Translations under genes and position numbers: made by a program
Assembly: GCF_002087295.1 (NCBI RefSeq)
Contig: NZ_MWVI01000100.1
Span: forward strand, 1-64,000
Origin: Vreelandella lionensis
GTDB lineage: Bacteria; Pseudomonadota; Gammaproteobacteria; Pseudomonadales; Halomonadaceae
Length of the DNA stretch: 64,000 nt
Direction of reading: 5' to 3'
The notes under the pieces: generated by a model
What the model was told of the DNA's origin: nothing
What the model saw: the letters and a program-made list of their open reading frames with translations, nothing else
Database searches by the model: none
In this document: piece by piece, positions 32,692 through 45,700 of the stretch
Layout of the letters: the number at the start of each line of letters is the position of its first letter
How positions within the stretch are numbered: position 1 is the first letter of the stretch

Positions 32692-35600
32692 TTATGCTTC
32701 GCTATCGCTCTCCGCTAAATCCACCAGCTCGCGAACCGCGACGGCAAACAGCGCGAACCCGCCTTCGCTTCCGCCACGCACTTCGTCGATCAAGCGGCAC
32801 CAGCGGCGGTGTAGTTCAGCGTGCTGCTCCAACCACTGGGCCACGCGCTCCTGGGTATCGCGACTGCCCGCCTCCAGCTTCAAGACGCTTGTCGTCAGCG
32901 CCAGCTGCTGGCGGTCGATATCATCGCGGAAGGTTTCCCGCGCCTGGGCCTGCCAGGAGTCGCGTACTTCCAGATGCGTGACCTGCCGGATCATCCAGGG
33001 TAGCTCTAGGCGGCTGCCGATTTCGTAGAACACCTCGGCCACCCTCTGGGGCTTCTCGTTGGTGATCCGTGCCGCTTGAATGATCCCCAGGCCAGCGTAA
33101 AGGCTGGGTGCGGCCGCCACGGTGGCGGCCAGGGCTTCGGGCACGCCAGCGGCTTGCAGCTCGTCACAGCGCTTGCGCCACGCGGCCTGCTCTTCACCGC
33201 TGAGCAGCTCGCCAATACTCTCTTGTAACTGCGCCAAACGCGGGCCAAAGTACTCGATGGTGTCCTGGGTCGAGAGACCCAAATGCTGGCGCAGGAACCA
33301 GCGCGTTGCGCGGCGGATCATGCGCATCAGGTCCAGCATCATGTAGTACTGCACGCGGCTGGACACCTGGTTATCCAACGCTTCAATCTGCGCCCACAGC
33401 GCGGGCAGATTGAAGGCATCCCGGGCGACGACGTAGGCGCGGGCGATATCCGCACGGCCAGCACCGGTGGAATCCATCAAGCGGCGTACAAACACGATCC
33501 CCATATGATCGACAAGGTCGTTGGCCACCTGGGTGGCAACAATCTCACGCTTCAGGCGGTGGTCGTACATCTCGGTCTGATAGCGCTCGGTGAGTACGGC
33601 GGGGAACAGGCGCTCCAAGTGACGGTGAATATACAGATCGTCCGGCACGTCGGAGTTGATCAAGTCGCCTTTCAGGGGACTCTTAGCGTAGGAGATCAGT
33701 ACCGACAGCTCCGGCAGATGCATTCCCTGATTGCTGCTGGCACGCTCTTTGAGTACGTCATCGGCAGGCAGGAATTCAAGCTCGCGGTCGATTTGGCCAG
33801 CGGACTCCAGCCCGCTGATAAAGCGACGGTACGGCCCCATGCCCTGGTGGGAAAGAATTTCCGACAGATCAAGCGCCTGGGTCTGGCGGTAGTTATCTAG
33901 AATCACCAGGTCGGCAACTTCTTCGGTCATGTCGGCCAGCAGCTGGTTACGCTGCTTGTCGGTCATATCGCCACGCTTGACCACTTCATCGATCAAGATT
34001 TTGATATTGACCTCGTGGTCCGAGCAGTTCACGCCGCCCGCATTGTCGATAAAGTCGGTGTAGACGCGCACGCCGTTGGCGGCGGCTTCCATCCGGCCAC
34101 GCTGGGTCAGGCCCAGGTTACCGCCCTCGCCGACCACTCGGCAGTTTAGCTCTTTACCGTTGATGCGCAGCGCGTCGTTGGCTTTATCGCCCACGTCCGC
34201 ATCGGTCTCTTCAGAGCTTTTCACATAAGTGCCGATACCGCCGTTCAAATCAGATCCACCTTCGCCTTGAGCATGGCGCGAATCAGATCGTTAGGAGACA
34301 GGCGGGGCTCTTCGATACCAAACACCTGCTGCATTTCCGGCGTGATGGTGATCGATTTGGCGCTACGGTTAAAGACACCGCCGCCCTGGGAAATCAGCTC
34401 GGCGCTGTAGTCTTCCCAGCTGGAACGCGGCAGATCAAACAAGCGCTTACGCTCGGCAAAGGCCGCCGCGGCATCGGGGTTCGGGTCGACAAAGATGTGC
34501 AGGTGGTTAAACGCACCGACCAGCTGGATCTTGTCAGAGAGCAGCATGCCGTTGCCGAACACGTCACCCGCCATATCGCCCACACCTACCACGGTGAACA
34601 GGTCTTCTTGGGTATTCACGTCCAGATTTTTGAAGTGACGCTTCACAGATTCCCATGCGCCGCGGGCCGTAATCGCCATCTTCTTATGGTCGTAGCCGTT
34701 TGCGCCACCTGAGGCAAAAGCGTCGCCCAGCCAGTGGCCATACTCCACGGAAATCGCGTTGGCGATATCGGAGAAGGTCGCGGTGCCTTTATCTGCGGCA
34801 ACCACTAAGTAGGTGTCATCTTCATCGTGACGCACCACGTTTTGCGGCGGTACCACCTCGCCACCCACGAGATTATCGGTGACATCCAGCCGCGCGCGAA
34901 TGAAGATTTGGTAGCACGCGATGCCTTCTTTCTGCTGGGTTTCGCGGTCGGCGTTTTCCGGCATGCGTTTGCACACAAAGCCGCCTTTCGCACCAACGGG
35001 CACGATGACCGCGTTTTTCACCTGCTGCGCTTTAACCAGCCCCAGCACTTCGGTACGGAAATCTTCAAGACGGTCCGACCAGCGCAGGCCGCCACGCGCC
35101 ACTTTGCCACCGCGCAGGTGAACGCCTTCGACACGCGGCGAGCAGACAAAGATTTCAAACGCCGGGCGCGGTTTGGGCATACCCGTTACTTTCGACGGTT
35201 CAAGCTTGTAGGAGATGTAATCCTTAAAGCGGCCATCGTCAGTTTTCTGGTAATAATTGGTGCGCAGGGTCGCTTGGATCAGCTCCATAAAGCGGCGCAG
35301 CAGCTGGTCGTCATTGAGGCTGGCAACGCCTTCCAGGTGCTCGTTAAGGCGTGCTAAGCAGTCGTCTAGGTTACTGGGCTGTTGGGCCGGGTCGAAACGT
35401 AAGCGGAACAGCTCTACCAGGGTTTGGGTGATGGCCGGATAGTTGGCCAGCGTTGCGGCGATGTAGTCCTGGGACATGCCGAAGCGGATCTGCTTCAGGT
35501 AGCGGGCATAGCCGCGCAGCATAGCCACTTCACGCCAGTCCAGGCCAGCACCGATAATCAGGCGGTTAAAGGCGTCATTATCGGCCTCGCCTGCCCAAAT

Positions 35601-37513
35601 GCGCTTGAACGCTTCACTGAAGGTGTCGCGCATTTCGCTCAGGTTGACGCCTTCGCGGCTATGTTCCAGCTCAAAGTCGTGAATCCAATAGCGCTGCTGC
35701 GGCGCATTGATATCGTAGGGGCGCTCGCCAATCACGCGCAGGCCGAGATTTTCCATCATCGGCAACACATCAGAGAGCGGAATTTGCGATTCGCGGTGGA
35801 ACAGTTTCAGGTTCATGCCGCCTGCCTGCTCTTCCAGCGGGCGGTAGAGCGATAGCGACAGGTCATCGCCACTATCCAAGGTTAACAGGTGGTGAACGTC
35901 AAATACCGCCGTGCGGGCATTGAAGTCTTCCCGGTAACTAGCGGAGAACGCATCGTGGAACTGATCGATCAGGTGGTTAGCACGCTCTTCGCCAAAACCT
36001 TCGACCATGGCTGCCTGCAGCTCGTCGCGCCAGCTGCGCGCCAAGCGGGCGACTTTGCTCTCCAGACGCTTCAGGTCGTACTGGCTGGGGGCATCGCCGT
36101 TGAAACGTAGAATGAGCTGGATACGCGCCAGCACCGACTCAGACAAGTAAGTATTGAAGTCGCCAAAGTGGGCATCCAACTCATCACACAGCATGCCCTG
36201 AATGCGCTGGCGCAGGTCGGTGGAGAATACATCCCGTGGTACAAACACTAAGCAGGAGTAGAACTTACCGCTGACATCCGCGCGGATGAACAGGCGCACC
36301 TGACGGCGTTCACGAATATTGAGAATACCCAACGCGGTGCTGGCCAGGGATTCCGTGCTGATCTGGAACAGGTCATCGCGGGGGTAGACTTCCAATACCT
36401 GCAGCAGCTGCTTGCCGTTGTGGCCCTGGGGGTTGAAGCCAGCAATATCCATCACGGCCTTGAGCTTGCGGCGCAGCAGCGGAATATTGCGCGGCGACTC
36501 GTTGTATACCGTGGCGGTGAACAAGCCAAAGAAACGACGCTCGCCGATCACATTGCCGTCATCGTCGTAGCGGTCGACGGTGATGTAGTCTGGATAAGTG
36601 GGGCGATGCACGCGGGAGTGGTGCGCGCTTTTGGCGAACGAGAGCAGTTGCGGCACCAGCACGTAGTGGTCGTGCTCGTCGATGCCCTCTTCGGTACGGA
36701 TACGCTCACGGTAGCGCGGCTGATCTAGGCGGAATACACCCAGCACGCTGTTAGGATCGCGCTGCAGCTCGTTACCGTCCAGTAGGTACTCGTCGTAGCC
36801 TAGGAAGGTGAAGTTATCCTTCAACAGCCACTCTAGGAAGGCAATGGCTTCTTCGTGGTCATCCGGGTCAATTTGCGGTGGGCAGTTCTTTTCCAGCTCT
36901 TGAATGGCGGAAGTAATCTGACCGCACATGGCATCAAAATCGCCCACGGCGGTGCGCACATCGCGCAGCACTTCATGCAGATTGCGCTCAATTTTCGCCA
37001 GGGACTCGGCGTCGGTGTGGCGATCTACTTCGATCACAATCAGCGATTCACGGGCGTCCGGTGCGTTCTCATCTTTGGGAGAGGTCAGCGCCTTCAATTG
37101 ATGCTGGCTATCACGCGCCACGGCGAACACAGCGTTTTGAATGGCGTGTACCGTTAGGCCGCGACGGTTGAGTTCAATGCTACGGAGTCGACCAAAAACG
37201 GCATATCTTCATGGAGCACCGCCACAAAGGTGTGGGTCGACTGCCAGCCATGCTCTTCAAAGTCCGGGCTAAAAATACGCACTTTGGGGCTTTGCGGGTC
37301 ATGGTGCTGTAAAAACTGCCAGATGGAGAGCGTCGCGCCGTAAAGGTCGTCCAGCCGACGGTCTACTAGGTCTTCCACTGGTACCGTGGCGTAAAAGTGG
37401 CGCGCAAAGGCTTCGATGGCGGCCGCCCTTGCTGGCTCCAGTCGCGCTTCCAATCGCTCTTGTAGCTGCTTTAAAAGATCCCGCCGACTCTCTTCAATCG
37501 CAACGTAATGCAT
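32692..37513 (-). CDS. gdhB: NAD-specific glutamate dehydrogenase (large GDH-2 type), two frameshifts
   Basis: A very large catabolic glutamate dehydrogenase making 2-oxoglutarate and ammonia. Three consecutive frames join with one missing base near 37178 (SVAL to LNRRGLTVHAIQNAVFAVA) and one missing G near 34246 (VDLI to WNGGIGTYVKSSEETDAD). The result is about 1607 residues, the size of the Pseudomonas and Streptomyces enzymes. The catalytic core lies around the second junction (LRWSDRLEDFRTEVLGL, VPVGAKGGFV, VGDMAGDVFGNGML), with long regulatory ends. No other gene shares the unit. Confidence 0.94.
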
Positions 37514-37690
37514 CCATCACCTCGACTGCCTGGGGCCACTACATAGGCCAAAAAAACGAAGGACAATAGGCCTTTAGGCCACTCTACCTGTTAGCTTACG
37601 CTACCCAGGACCGCCACCCTAACCATCTGACAGGTTATTCATGGAGTATGCCGCTTGTGCATCATAAGCACTATTGACAAGTTCAGCGTA

Positions 37691-38817
37691 TCAACTTTGT
37701 GAGGGCGCTTCTGGCTGCCGACGGGTCAGCAATACGCCACACTCACAGTGGTGGGTAAACGGGCACTGGTCAAATAGCGCAAAACGCTCAATATCGTGAG
37801 TCTTAGTCAGTAGCGTTAAGTTTTCGGCAAGCGTGGCCGGGTTGCATGAAATATAGACGATTTGAGCGTATTCGCTGATTTGATGGCAGCTTTGTTCATC
37901 CAGCCCGGCCCTGGGCGGGTCTACTAAAACGGTTGAAAAGTCATACTCGTCCAGCGCCATCTCGGCCACGCGCCGGCCCTCTTTTTCCCCTTTCAGTGCC
38001 AGTGCAAACTCTTCCGCCGACATGCGGGCCACGTGGGCATTGGTCACGCCATTGGCTTCAAGGTTGACGTTGGCGCTAGCGACAGAGGTACGTGAAATCT
38101 CGGTGGCCAGCACGCGGCGGAAGTTCTCAGCCAGCGCAATGGTAAAGTTGCCGTTGCCGCAATATAGTTCCACCAGATCTTCTGTTTGGCGGCCTTGCGT
38201 GGCTTCTTTGGCCCAGCTCAGCATGGTTTGGCAAATATGCGCGTTGGGCTGGGTAAAGCTGTTCTCTACCTGCTGGTAGTGCAGCGTGCGCCATCCACCG
38301 TGAGCCGCTCCCATACGTGATCCTGGGTCAGTACCAGGCGCTGCTTACGCGAACGGCCAATGATCATGATATCTAGGGCTTTTTCCAGAGCGCGGGCTTC
38401 GGCTTCCCAGGCATCGCCCAGCGGGCGATGGTAGATCAACGTGACCAGCGCTTGCCCCGAGAGCGTGGTTAAAAACTCCACCTGGAATAGACGACGGCGC
38501 AACTCGTCGCTGGCGAGAAAGGCGTCGCGCAGCTTAGGCATGAGCTCGTTGATATGGGCGCTGGCCACCGGAAACTGATCTAAGCGAATCACTCGTTTGT
38601 TTTTGGAGTTTTCCGGGTCGACCTCGAACATGGCGTAAAAGAGGTCATTCTCTTCATGCCAAATGCGAAATTCACAGCGCTGGCGATAGTGGCTGGGCGG
38701 CGAGGGGTACACCTCTAGCGCAGGCGTATCAAACGCTGCAAACGTGCTCCCCACATAGGCTTGCTTCTCAGCCACCTGTTCGTCGTAGCGTGCTGGATCT
38801 ACTGTAGGGATCGCCAA
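37691..38817 (-). CDS. trmA: tRNA (uracil-5-)-methyltransferase TrmA, one frameshift
   Basis: TrmA makes m5U54 in the T-loop of all tRNAs. The N-terminal half (VYPSPPSHYRQRCEFRIWHE) and the C-terminal half (RTLHYQQVENSFTQPNA) join if one base is added near 38290. Together they give about 375 residues. SAM motif LVELYCGNGNFTIALAE, DPPRAGLDE, and the nucleophile Cys in YISCNPATLAENL are all intact, with the final Glu in HHCECGVLL. Confidence 0.94.
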
Positions 38818-38874
38818 GGTGGCTCCTCATCACTAAGTATTAAAATAGGAAAAAAGACGTTTATTCACCGCCGC

Positions 38875-39672
38875 CTAGCGGGCGCCGGGCAGTACGAGCG
38901 GCCGTGGTTCATGAAAGCCGTAGCGGGCGAAGCCATCGGTAAGCGCCTGAGCAGGCGCCGTGGTGAAGCAACGGCCATCGTGTGCACTGCTCACCAGGGT
39001 AGTGGCCACCTGCCCCACCCGGCGGGCAATGGCATCACCGGAGTCTACCCATGCGATAGGCGCTGGTGCCACGCGGACTAATAGTGGTTGCAGCAACGGA
39101 AAGTGGGTGCAGCCAAGCACGACAGTATCTAGCGCGGGGCTCTCTTGGGTGGCTTGCCATAGCGGCGCTAGCGCTTGCTGAATGCGCGGTGCGTTGAGCG
39201 GCGTTCCGGCTAGCCACGCTTCAGCTTCGGTAACCAGGGCATCTGCCGCTATTTTGGTCACCACGCAGTCGCTGGCAAAGCTGTCGATTAGCCCCTGGGT
39301 ATAGGGGCGATTCACCGTAGCCGTCGTGGCCAACAGGCCAATATGGCGCGATGTGCTCATCAGCGCTGCCGGTTTAATCGCGGGCACGGTACCAATGACA
39401 GGAATTGAGAGCGTTTGGCGCAGCCCTTCTAGGGCAAGGGTGCTGGCAGTATTACAGGCAACCACCAGCACGCTGGCTTGGCACGCTTGGACTGCCGCCT
39501 GGCAAACCATCACAATCCGCTTAGCGAGGGTCGCATCGTCGCGAAGGCCGTAAGGTAGCCAAGCGTTGTCGCAGGCGTAGCACAGGGCAGCCGGTGGATA
39601 GTGCTGGCGCAGCGCACGGGCAACGGAAAGCCCGCCCACGCCGGAATCAAAAATCAGTATAGGCCCTGACAT
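38875..39672 (-). CDS. murI: Glutamate racemase
   Basis: MurI supplies D-glutamate for peptidoglycan. Residues: Asp9-Ser10 in LIFDSGVGGLSV, the first catalytic Cys73 in VACNTAST, and the second Cys188 with His190 in LGCTHFPLL. Length of 265 residues is normal. A GTG directly before the ATG could also start translation. It lies about 58 bases downstream of trmA on the same strand, so the pair may be co-transcribed in reverse order. Confidence 0.95.
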   Translation of the reverse strand: MSGPILIFDSGVGGLSVARALRQHYPPAALCYACDNAWLPYGLRDDATLAKRIVMVCQAAVQACQASVLVVACNTASTLALEGLRQTLSIPVIGTVPAIKPAALMSTSRHIGLLATTATVNRPYTQGLIDSFASDCVVTKIAADALVTEAEAWLAGTPLNAPRIQQALAPLWQATQESPALDTVVLGCTHFPLLQPLLVRVAPAPIAWVDSGDAIARRVGQVATTLVSSAHDGRCFTTAPAQALTDGFARYGFHEPRPLVLPGAR

Positions 39673-39774
39673 CACCCTTCACCTGCACAGTCCGCTATGT
39701 TGAAACCCACCCCATTAATAGTGGCGCTACTGGCAACGGCCACCACGCAATGACTCAGCTTTTCAGCCGCCCAA

Positions 39775-39806
39775 TAAAAACGGGGCGCCAGTTTAACACG
39801 CCCCGT
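39775..39806 (-). terminator. Terminator of the hemerythrin-like gene
   Basis: ACGGGGCG pairs with CGCCCCGT, followed on the minus strand by a five-T run. Confidence 0.8.
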
Positions 39807-39837
39807 TCGGCTCTGAAGGATTCACATTTGACAGGAG

Positions 39838-40383
39838 TTACAGTGCTGGAACTTCCGCACCGCATAGTTCAGCGTAAAGCTCTGGGTAGGCGAGTTGCAG
39901 ACGCTCCAGCTCTTTTTCGGCCCCTTCGGGCAGGGCCTGACGTAGCTCTTCCATATCCTCTTCGCTGAAGTGCTTATCGATCAGCGGGAAAAGCCCCTCG
40001 CGCTCGTGACGCAGATAGCCGCGGTGGGCTTCCAGGTACGCTTTGAGATCTTCGGCAAAGCGATCCATGGGCAGGATGTTGTCCATCAGGATCATATCGA
40101 TATCTTGGGACAGACGCATTAAGCGCGGCTTTAGCTCGCGATAGTCGTTAGCCATTTGCTCCATCAGCGGGAGGTGCTCTGGAGCCTGGGTTTTGAGCCG
40201 TTCAACGCAGATGCGCTCAAGGGGCGTAGCAAAACCATCCATGTAGGACAAAATGTAATCGACCACCTCACGCATCAGTTGAAAGTCGGGCCGCTCGCCG
40301 TTGGCCAAGGTTTTATGCTTTAGCTGCAGCACATGGAGCATTCGCGCCATGTTGGCATGATCTAGACGCAGTTGGTTTAACAT
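39838..40383 (-). CDS. Hemerythrin-domain protein
   Basis: A 181-residue, all-helical protein of the hemerythrin/HHE type. It starts LNQLRLDHANMARMLHVLQ, where His of DH is an expected metal ligand, and has YLEAHRGYLRHEREGLFPLID, with several His/Glu candidates. Such proteins bind a di-iron centre and respond to oxygen, NO or iron. The ATG at 40383 has AAGGAGA upstream; the longer frame has none. Metal binding is inferred. Confidence 0.82.
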   Translation of the reverse strand: MLNQLRLDHANMARMLHVLQLKHKTLANGERPDFQLMREVVDYILSYMDGFATPLERICVERLKTQAPEHLPLMEQMANDYRELKPRLMRLSQDIDMILMDNILPMDRFAEDLKAYLEAHRGYLRHEREGLFPLIDKHFSEEDMEELRQALPEGAEKELERLQLAYPELYAELCGAEVPAL

Positions 40384-40621
40384 CGTGCCGTCTCCTTCGT
40401 AAGTGTCATGCCTGCCGCTCTCCCTACGGAGCATTAGGCACGCGATCATGAGCTGGGTTCTACTACACTAGCGTTAATCCTTGCCTTGCGCCTCTAAGAT
40501 TACTAACGCTGGCGGGCGCTTCTTATTGTTATGCCACAAGGTAGTCTGACGTTACCCTATTTACCACAGACACTTATTAAGCGTTAGTTGTTCAACGCCT
40601 CGATTTACAACGGAAGTTTAT

Positions 40622-41947
40622 ATGGATCTTTTTGAAGCCACTCCAGGTGAAGACGCTCCGCTTGCCTTTCGCATGCGCCCTTTGACGCTTGATGACTACA
40701 TTGGCCAGCAGGCGCTTGTGGGGCCGGACAAACCGCTGCGCCGCATGGCGGAGTCGGGCGTAGTGCGCTCTATGATCTTGTGGGGGCCACCGGGCGTAGG
40801 CAAGACCACCCTGGCAGAGCTGTTAGCACGTGCGTCTGAAGCGCATCTTGAGCACCTAAGTGCGGTGATGGCTGGCGTAAAAGAGATTCGTGCGGTGGTA
40901 GAGCGCGCTCGCCAGCGCTCCTCGCCCACGCTTCTCTTTTTAGATGAGATTCACCGTTTGAACAAGAGCCAACAGGACGCCCTGCTGCCTCATGTGGAGT
41001 CCGGCCTGTTAACGCTGATTGGCGCCACCACTGAAAATCCCTCCTTCGAGGTGAACTCAGCGCTGCTCTCACGCGCGCGTGTTTATGTGCTAAAGCCACT
41101 GACCCAGCAAGAGCTCATTCAGGTGATGCAGCAAGCATTGGCACATGACCAGCGCGGCCTGGGCAAGCGACCAATTGACATAGAGCCTGGCGTACTGGAA
41201 GCCCTCGCCCACGCTAGCGCGGGGGATGCCCGGAGAGCCTTAGGGCTACTGGAAACGGCTTGTGATTTTACCGAACAGCAAGATGGTCGCGAGGTGCTAC
41301 GCAAAGCGGTACTGGCGGATGTAGTCGGCCATCAGTCCAGCGCGTTTGATAAGCAGGGCGATGCTTACTATGACCTGCTGTCCGCCATCCATAAATCGAT
41401 CCGATCGTCGCGCCCTGATGCCGCACTTTTGTATATGGCGCGCTTTATCCAGGGCGGCGGCGACCCATTGGATATCGTGCGGCGCTTAACCGCCATTGCC
41501 TCGGAAGACGTGGGCAATGCCGACCCGCGCGCCCTGCCGCTCGTCATCGCCGCCTGGGATGCCTATTTGCGCCTGGGCGATTATGAGGGCCAACGGGCGA
41601 TTGCCCATGCGGCGATTCATCTGGCAGTGGCACCTAAAAGTAACCGCATTGACCGGGCCTGGAAAAGCGCCCAGCAGTTTGTCCAGCAGCAGCCCCAGGT
41701 GGAAGTACCCACCTACCTGCGCAACGCACCTACCAAACTGATGGAGCAGCTAGGCCATGGCGAGGGCTACCGATATGCTCATAACGAAGCGGATGGCTAT
41801 CCAGCGGGCAGCGCTCACGACTGTTGGCCGGAAGGCGTGCCGAAAACACGCTTTTACGAGCCGAGTCCGTTTGGCCAGGAGAAGCGGTTTGGGGAAATCA
41901 TGGCGTGGCGGGAGCAGCGGGATCAGGAAGCAGATCAGGCACCCTAA
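40622..41947 (+). CDS. rarA: Replication-associated recombination protein RarA (MgsA)
   Basis: A 441-residue AAA+ ATPase acting at stalled replication forks. Walker A GPPGVGKT is at 55-62 and Walker B LLFLDEIH at 104-111; the sensor motif [18 protein letters not shown] follows. The C-terminal tetramerisation part ([15 protein letters not shown]-like [21 protein letters not shown]) is typical. It is convergent with lolA. Confidence 0.95.
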   Translation: MDLFEATPGEDAPLAFRMRPLTLDDYIGQQALVGPDKPLRRMAESGVVRSMILWGPPGVGKTTLAELLARASEAHLEHLSAVMAGVKEIRAVVERARQRSSPTLLFLDEIHRLNKSQQDALLPHVESGLLTLIGATTENPSFEVNSALLSRARVYVLKPLTQQELIQVMQQALAHDQRGLGKRPIDIEPGVLEALAHASAGDARRALGLLETACDFTEQQDGREVLRKAVLADVVGHQSSAFDKQGDAYYDLLSAIHKSIRSSRPDAALLYMARFIQGGGDPLDIVRRLTAIASEDVGNADPRALPLVIAAWDAYLRLGDYEGQRAIAHAAIHLAVAPKSNRIDRAWKSAQQFVQQQPQVEVPTYLRNAPTKLMEQLGHGEGYRYAHNEADGYPAGSAHDCWPEGVPKTRFYEPSPFGQEKRFGEIMAWREQRDQEADQAP

Positions 41948-41993
41948 AGTGCCTGATAAACTGCGTTAACACGGTGAAGTAACCGCCAGAGAT

Positions 41994-42650
41994 TTAAAGC
42001 TCTTCGCGGATAACGTCGGTGCCTTCAGGAATCTGGAAATCAAATAGGCCACGATCAATGCTGCCATTGCGAGTAATGTCGCTGAAGGTGATGGCGGTGC
42101 GCTGGCCAGTGCTGTCCATCATCCACAGCTCGGTCAGGGTCTGGCCTTCAAAGACCATGCTCAACTCTTCAAATAGCGTGTCTGCCAGCGTAGGAATCAG
42201 CGTAAACACGTCATCGCCGTCCTGCTGCTCGTAAAACACATCGTAACTGGCGGTTAGCTCATCGGCGCTACCTGACAGCAATATCACGGGCGTGTGGGTA
42301 ACACGGTCATCCATCGCTTGCACGGTCACTTGCTCAAGATCTGGATCGTAAAGGTAGACATCTTCACCATCAGAGACCACGGTTTGCGAATACGGAGCTT
42401 CAACTTCCCAACGCAGCATACCCGGGCGCGCTAACCACATTTCCCCACGGGCACTCTGAAGACGCTCACCGCCACCATCCAGAATCTGCTGTTCAAAAGT
42501 CGCGTGGTAGTTTTCCAGAGGATCCAAGCGCTCGGTAAGCCGCTCTGCGGCCTCATTGGCCCACGCTGTCATCGGTGCAGCAAAGGTTAACCCGAGCGCA
42601 CTGGCGGCAAGTACCAAAGCAGGTGAGCGACGGTTAGAGGGTTCCCGCAT
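41994..42650 (-). CDS. lolA: Outer-membrane lipoprotein carrier protein LolA
   Basis: LolA carries lipoproteins across the periplasm from LolCDE to LolB. A Sec signal ends APMTAWA before NEAAERL, and the mature part has the incomplete-barrel pattern YHATFEQQILDGGGERLQS, RPGMLRWEVEAPYSQTVVSDG. The start at 42650 follows a GGGAGA site. It lies downstream of ftsK, as in many relatives, but a terminator sits between them. Confidence 0.93.
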   Translation of the reverse strand: MREPSNRRSPALVLAASALGLTFAAPMTAWANEAAERLTERLDPLENYHATFEQQILDGGGERLQSARGEMWLARPGMLRWEVEAPYSQTVVSDGEDVYLYDPDLEQVTVQAMDDRVTHTPVILLSGSADELTASYDVFYEQQDGDDVFTLIPTLADTLFEELSMVFEGQTLTELWMMDSTGQRTAITFSDITRNGSIDRGLFDFQIPEGTDVIREEL

Positions 42651-42730
42651 GTTCTTTCTCCCTAGGCATTCATTGCCGAATAGCGGACGAGGCAAGGAGC
42701 GATAAGACGTTCCGTATGCCTCTCAGACGT

Positions 42731-42761
42731 AAAAAGCGCCGCAGGGTTTCGCCTGCGGCGC
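42731..42761 (-). terminator. ftsK terminator
   Basis: A perfect 10-bp stem, GCGCCGCAGG with CCTGCGGCGC, is followed on the minus strand by five T residues. Confidence 0.85.
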
Positions 42762-42798
42762 GACTTTCACGCTTATTGCATGATTGGTGAGGCCACGC

Positions 42799-45700
42799 TT
42801 AGTGACCAACCGGTGGCGGTGCCATCACTTCGCGAGCGCCGTTGGTGCCCATAGAGGAGACAACGCCTGCGCCCTCCATGGCTTCAACTAAGCGTGCCGC
42901 TCGGTTATAGCCAATTTTAAATCGCCGCTGCACGGCAGAAATCGAGGCCTTACGGGTCTCGGTCACAAACTGCACCGCTTCATCGTAAAGCGCATCCTGC
43001 TCGGCATCGTCGCCATCGCTCCCTTCCGCTTCAAGCCCAGTCAGTGCATCCGCAGAAACACCGCCGGAAAGAATCTCCTCAATGTACTCAGGCTCGCCGC
43101 GACGCTTCCAATCATCGACCACCCGATGGACTTCATCGTCGTCCACGAAGGCACCGTGAACCCGGTTAGGCGGCCCGGAACCGGCGGGCAGGTAGAGCAT
43201 ATCCCCGTGTCCCAGCAGGCTCTCTGCCCCACCTTGATCCAGAATGGTACGCGAATCGATTCGCGAGGAGACCTGGAAGGCCATTCGCGAAGGAATGTTC
43301 GCCTTGATCAAACCAGTCACCACATCCACCGATGGACGCTGGGTGGCAAGAATCAGATGAATACCGGCAGCCCGCGCTTTTTGTGCCAGACGTGCGATCA
43401 GCTCTTCGACCTTTTTGCCGACGATCATAAACATATCGGCAAACTCATCGATGACCACCACGATGTAGGGCAGCTTCTCCAGCACCGGCGGCGTTTGGTG
43501 CATCTCCCAGGGCTGCGGCTCCCATAATGGGTCGGCCACCTGGGCACCGGCACGCTCGGCTTCGTCTAGGCGGGCGTTAAAGCCGGCAATATTACGTACG
43601 CCCATCGCCGCCATCAGCTTATAGCGACGCTCCATTTCCGCCACGCACCAGCGCAGGCTGTTGGCCGCCTCTTTCATATCTGTGACCACCGGCGCCAGCA
43701 GGTGCGGAATACCGTCATACACCGATAGCTCCAGCATCTTGGGATCAACCATGATCAGCTTGAGCTCATCGGGTTTAGCCTTGAGCAGCATGGAGATCAG
43801 CATCGCGTTGACCCCCACCGATTTACCCGAACCGGTCGTACCGGCCACCAGCAGGTGGGGCATTTTGCCTAGGTTCGCGACCACCGGCCCACCGCCAATA
43901 TCTTGGCCCAGCGCCATCGTCAGCGGTGAGCTCTCCTGCTGATAGCGGTCAGAGTCGATCACTTCACGCAGGCGAATCATCGCGCGGTGCGGGTTAGGAA
44001 TTTCGATCCCCACCGTTGGCCGACCGGGAATGACCTCTACTACGCGAACGCTTTTCACCATCAGCGAGCGGGCAAGGTCTTTCGCCAAATTGCTGATCTT
44101 AGAAACTTTCACCCCAGCGGCCGGCTTAATCTCAAAGCGCGTAATCACCGGGCCAGGCCAAGTATCAACGACTTCCGCTTTGACACCGTACTCCCGCAGC
44201 CGCACTTCGAGAAGCTCGGCCATGTCCGCCAGCTGTTCATCGGTATAGTTAGGCTGATGCGGCTCTGGGGGCGTTAACAGCTGCAAACTGGGCACATCGC
44301 CTTCAGGCTCGGACAGCGTTTCAAACGCTGGGCGCTGGCTCTGCAGATGCTCCACCGTCCACAGCGTGGGGCCGCTATCTGTCTCTTCTTCTACGGGCTC
44401 GGTAGAGAAGGTTGGCTCATGGCGCGAGCTGGCAGTAGCAGATGCGACAGGCCTGACGGATAACTCATCGTCATCTTCGTCATCCCACACTGGCTCTGGC
44501 ACTACTTCCGGCACTCGCTCCCGGCGCGGTTCAGCCGCTATGGAGGGGGCTTGGTAGGCTGGCTGGCTGTCTTCACTGCGCAGCGTTACTGGTTCGGGGT
44601 GCTCTGACTCCGGCTCTGGGAGGCTCGTAAACGCGGTGGGTGCTGATGGCTCAGTAGCTTCCGGTTCCCGCTCATCGCGCGTTGCACGCAGCGGTACAGA
44701 AGCTGCATAGAGCTCACGCTCCTGCTCATCTTCAACCCGCAGCGGTTTATTGCTACCCAATTCATGGGTAGGCACCGGCTCGGGTGTTTCAGTTGGCGCG
44801 GGTGTTTCAGGCTTAGGCGCTGGAACTTTTTCAACTGCAGACTCTGGCTGTTGCGTTGGCTCCGGCTCTTTAGCGGATAACGACATTAGTGGTTCACTGG
44901 GCGCTTCTGGCTCCTGCGTCTTGGCAGGCGCTGGCGGAGTCGCTTCTGGCGCGGCCGTCCGAGGCTCTGAGGTGCTTTGCGGCTTCGCTCCATGGCGTTC
45001 GCTCAGTACAGCGGCTGCCTCCCAAGGAATGGAGGTATCCGTAGTAGATGTCTCTTCTTGCGTCTCTTCTGCAGGTGCTGAGAAGCTTGGCTCACGCCGC
45101 TCGCGACGACTTGATGGTGAACGCTCACTAACGGCAGGGCGCTCATGCTGCGCAGGCGATTCACTGGCGCGAGGTGCAGCATTGACGGCTGGCGTCTCTT
45201 CTTCCTCATCTACAGCGTCCGTACTGGTATCGCTAGGCTCTGCCCAGGAGCGCTGCTTCACTTTTTTAGACGCCGCTTTAGCAGCCGCACGCACGGCAGC
45301 GCGCTCAGCACGCTTTTCGCGACCTTTAGCACGGCGAGCGCTAAACCATCCGCCGATACGGCACAGCTTGCGTCCAACTTCATCGGCCACCTGTAACCAC
45401 GACATGCCGCGGAACAACGGGAAGCCAATCAGAATTAGCGCGGCGGCAATCAAGCCCACACCACCGCTACTCACCAACGGTTTCAGCGTACCGACGAGCC
45501 CTTCGCCTAAAATACCGCCTGAGGCATAGGGCAGAATGCTATCTGGATGATAAAAGTGCAGTGCGCCCAGCATGGTCGTACCGAACATTAGCAACACCAA
45601 ACCGCCTGCACGCACGGCAATAGCGACGGGGTCTAACTCAAAGCGCACCTGGCGTGAGCGCATCAGCCACCAAGCGGCGTAACCAAACATTCCCGGCCAC

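Noticed and set aside
33283-33900. Long plus-strand frames opposite gdhB (here and at 34827-35357)
   Set aside because: They are antisense shadows of the glutamate dehydrogenase frame.
44750-45529. A 259-codon plus-strand frame opposite ftsK
   Set aside because: It is the reverse reading of the FtsK proline/glutamate linker; serine/glycine-rich low complexity is expected from that.
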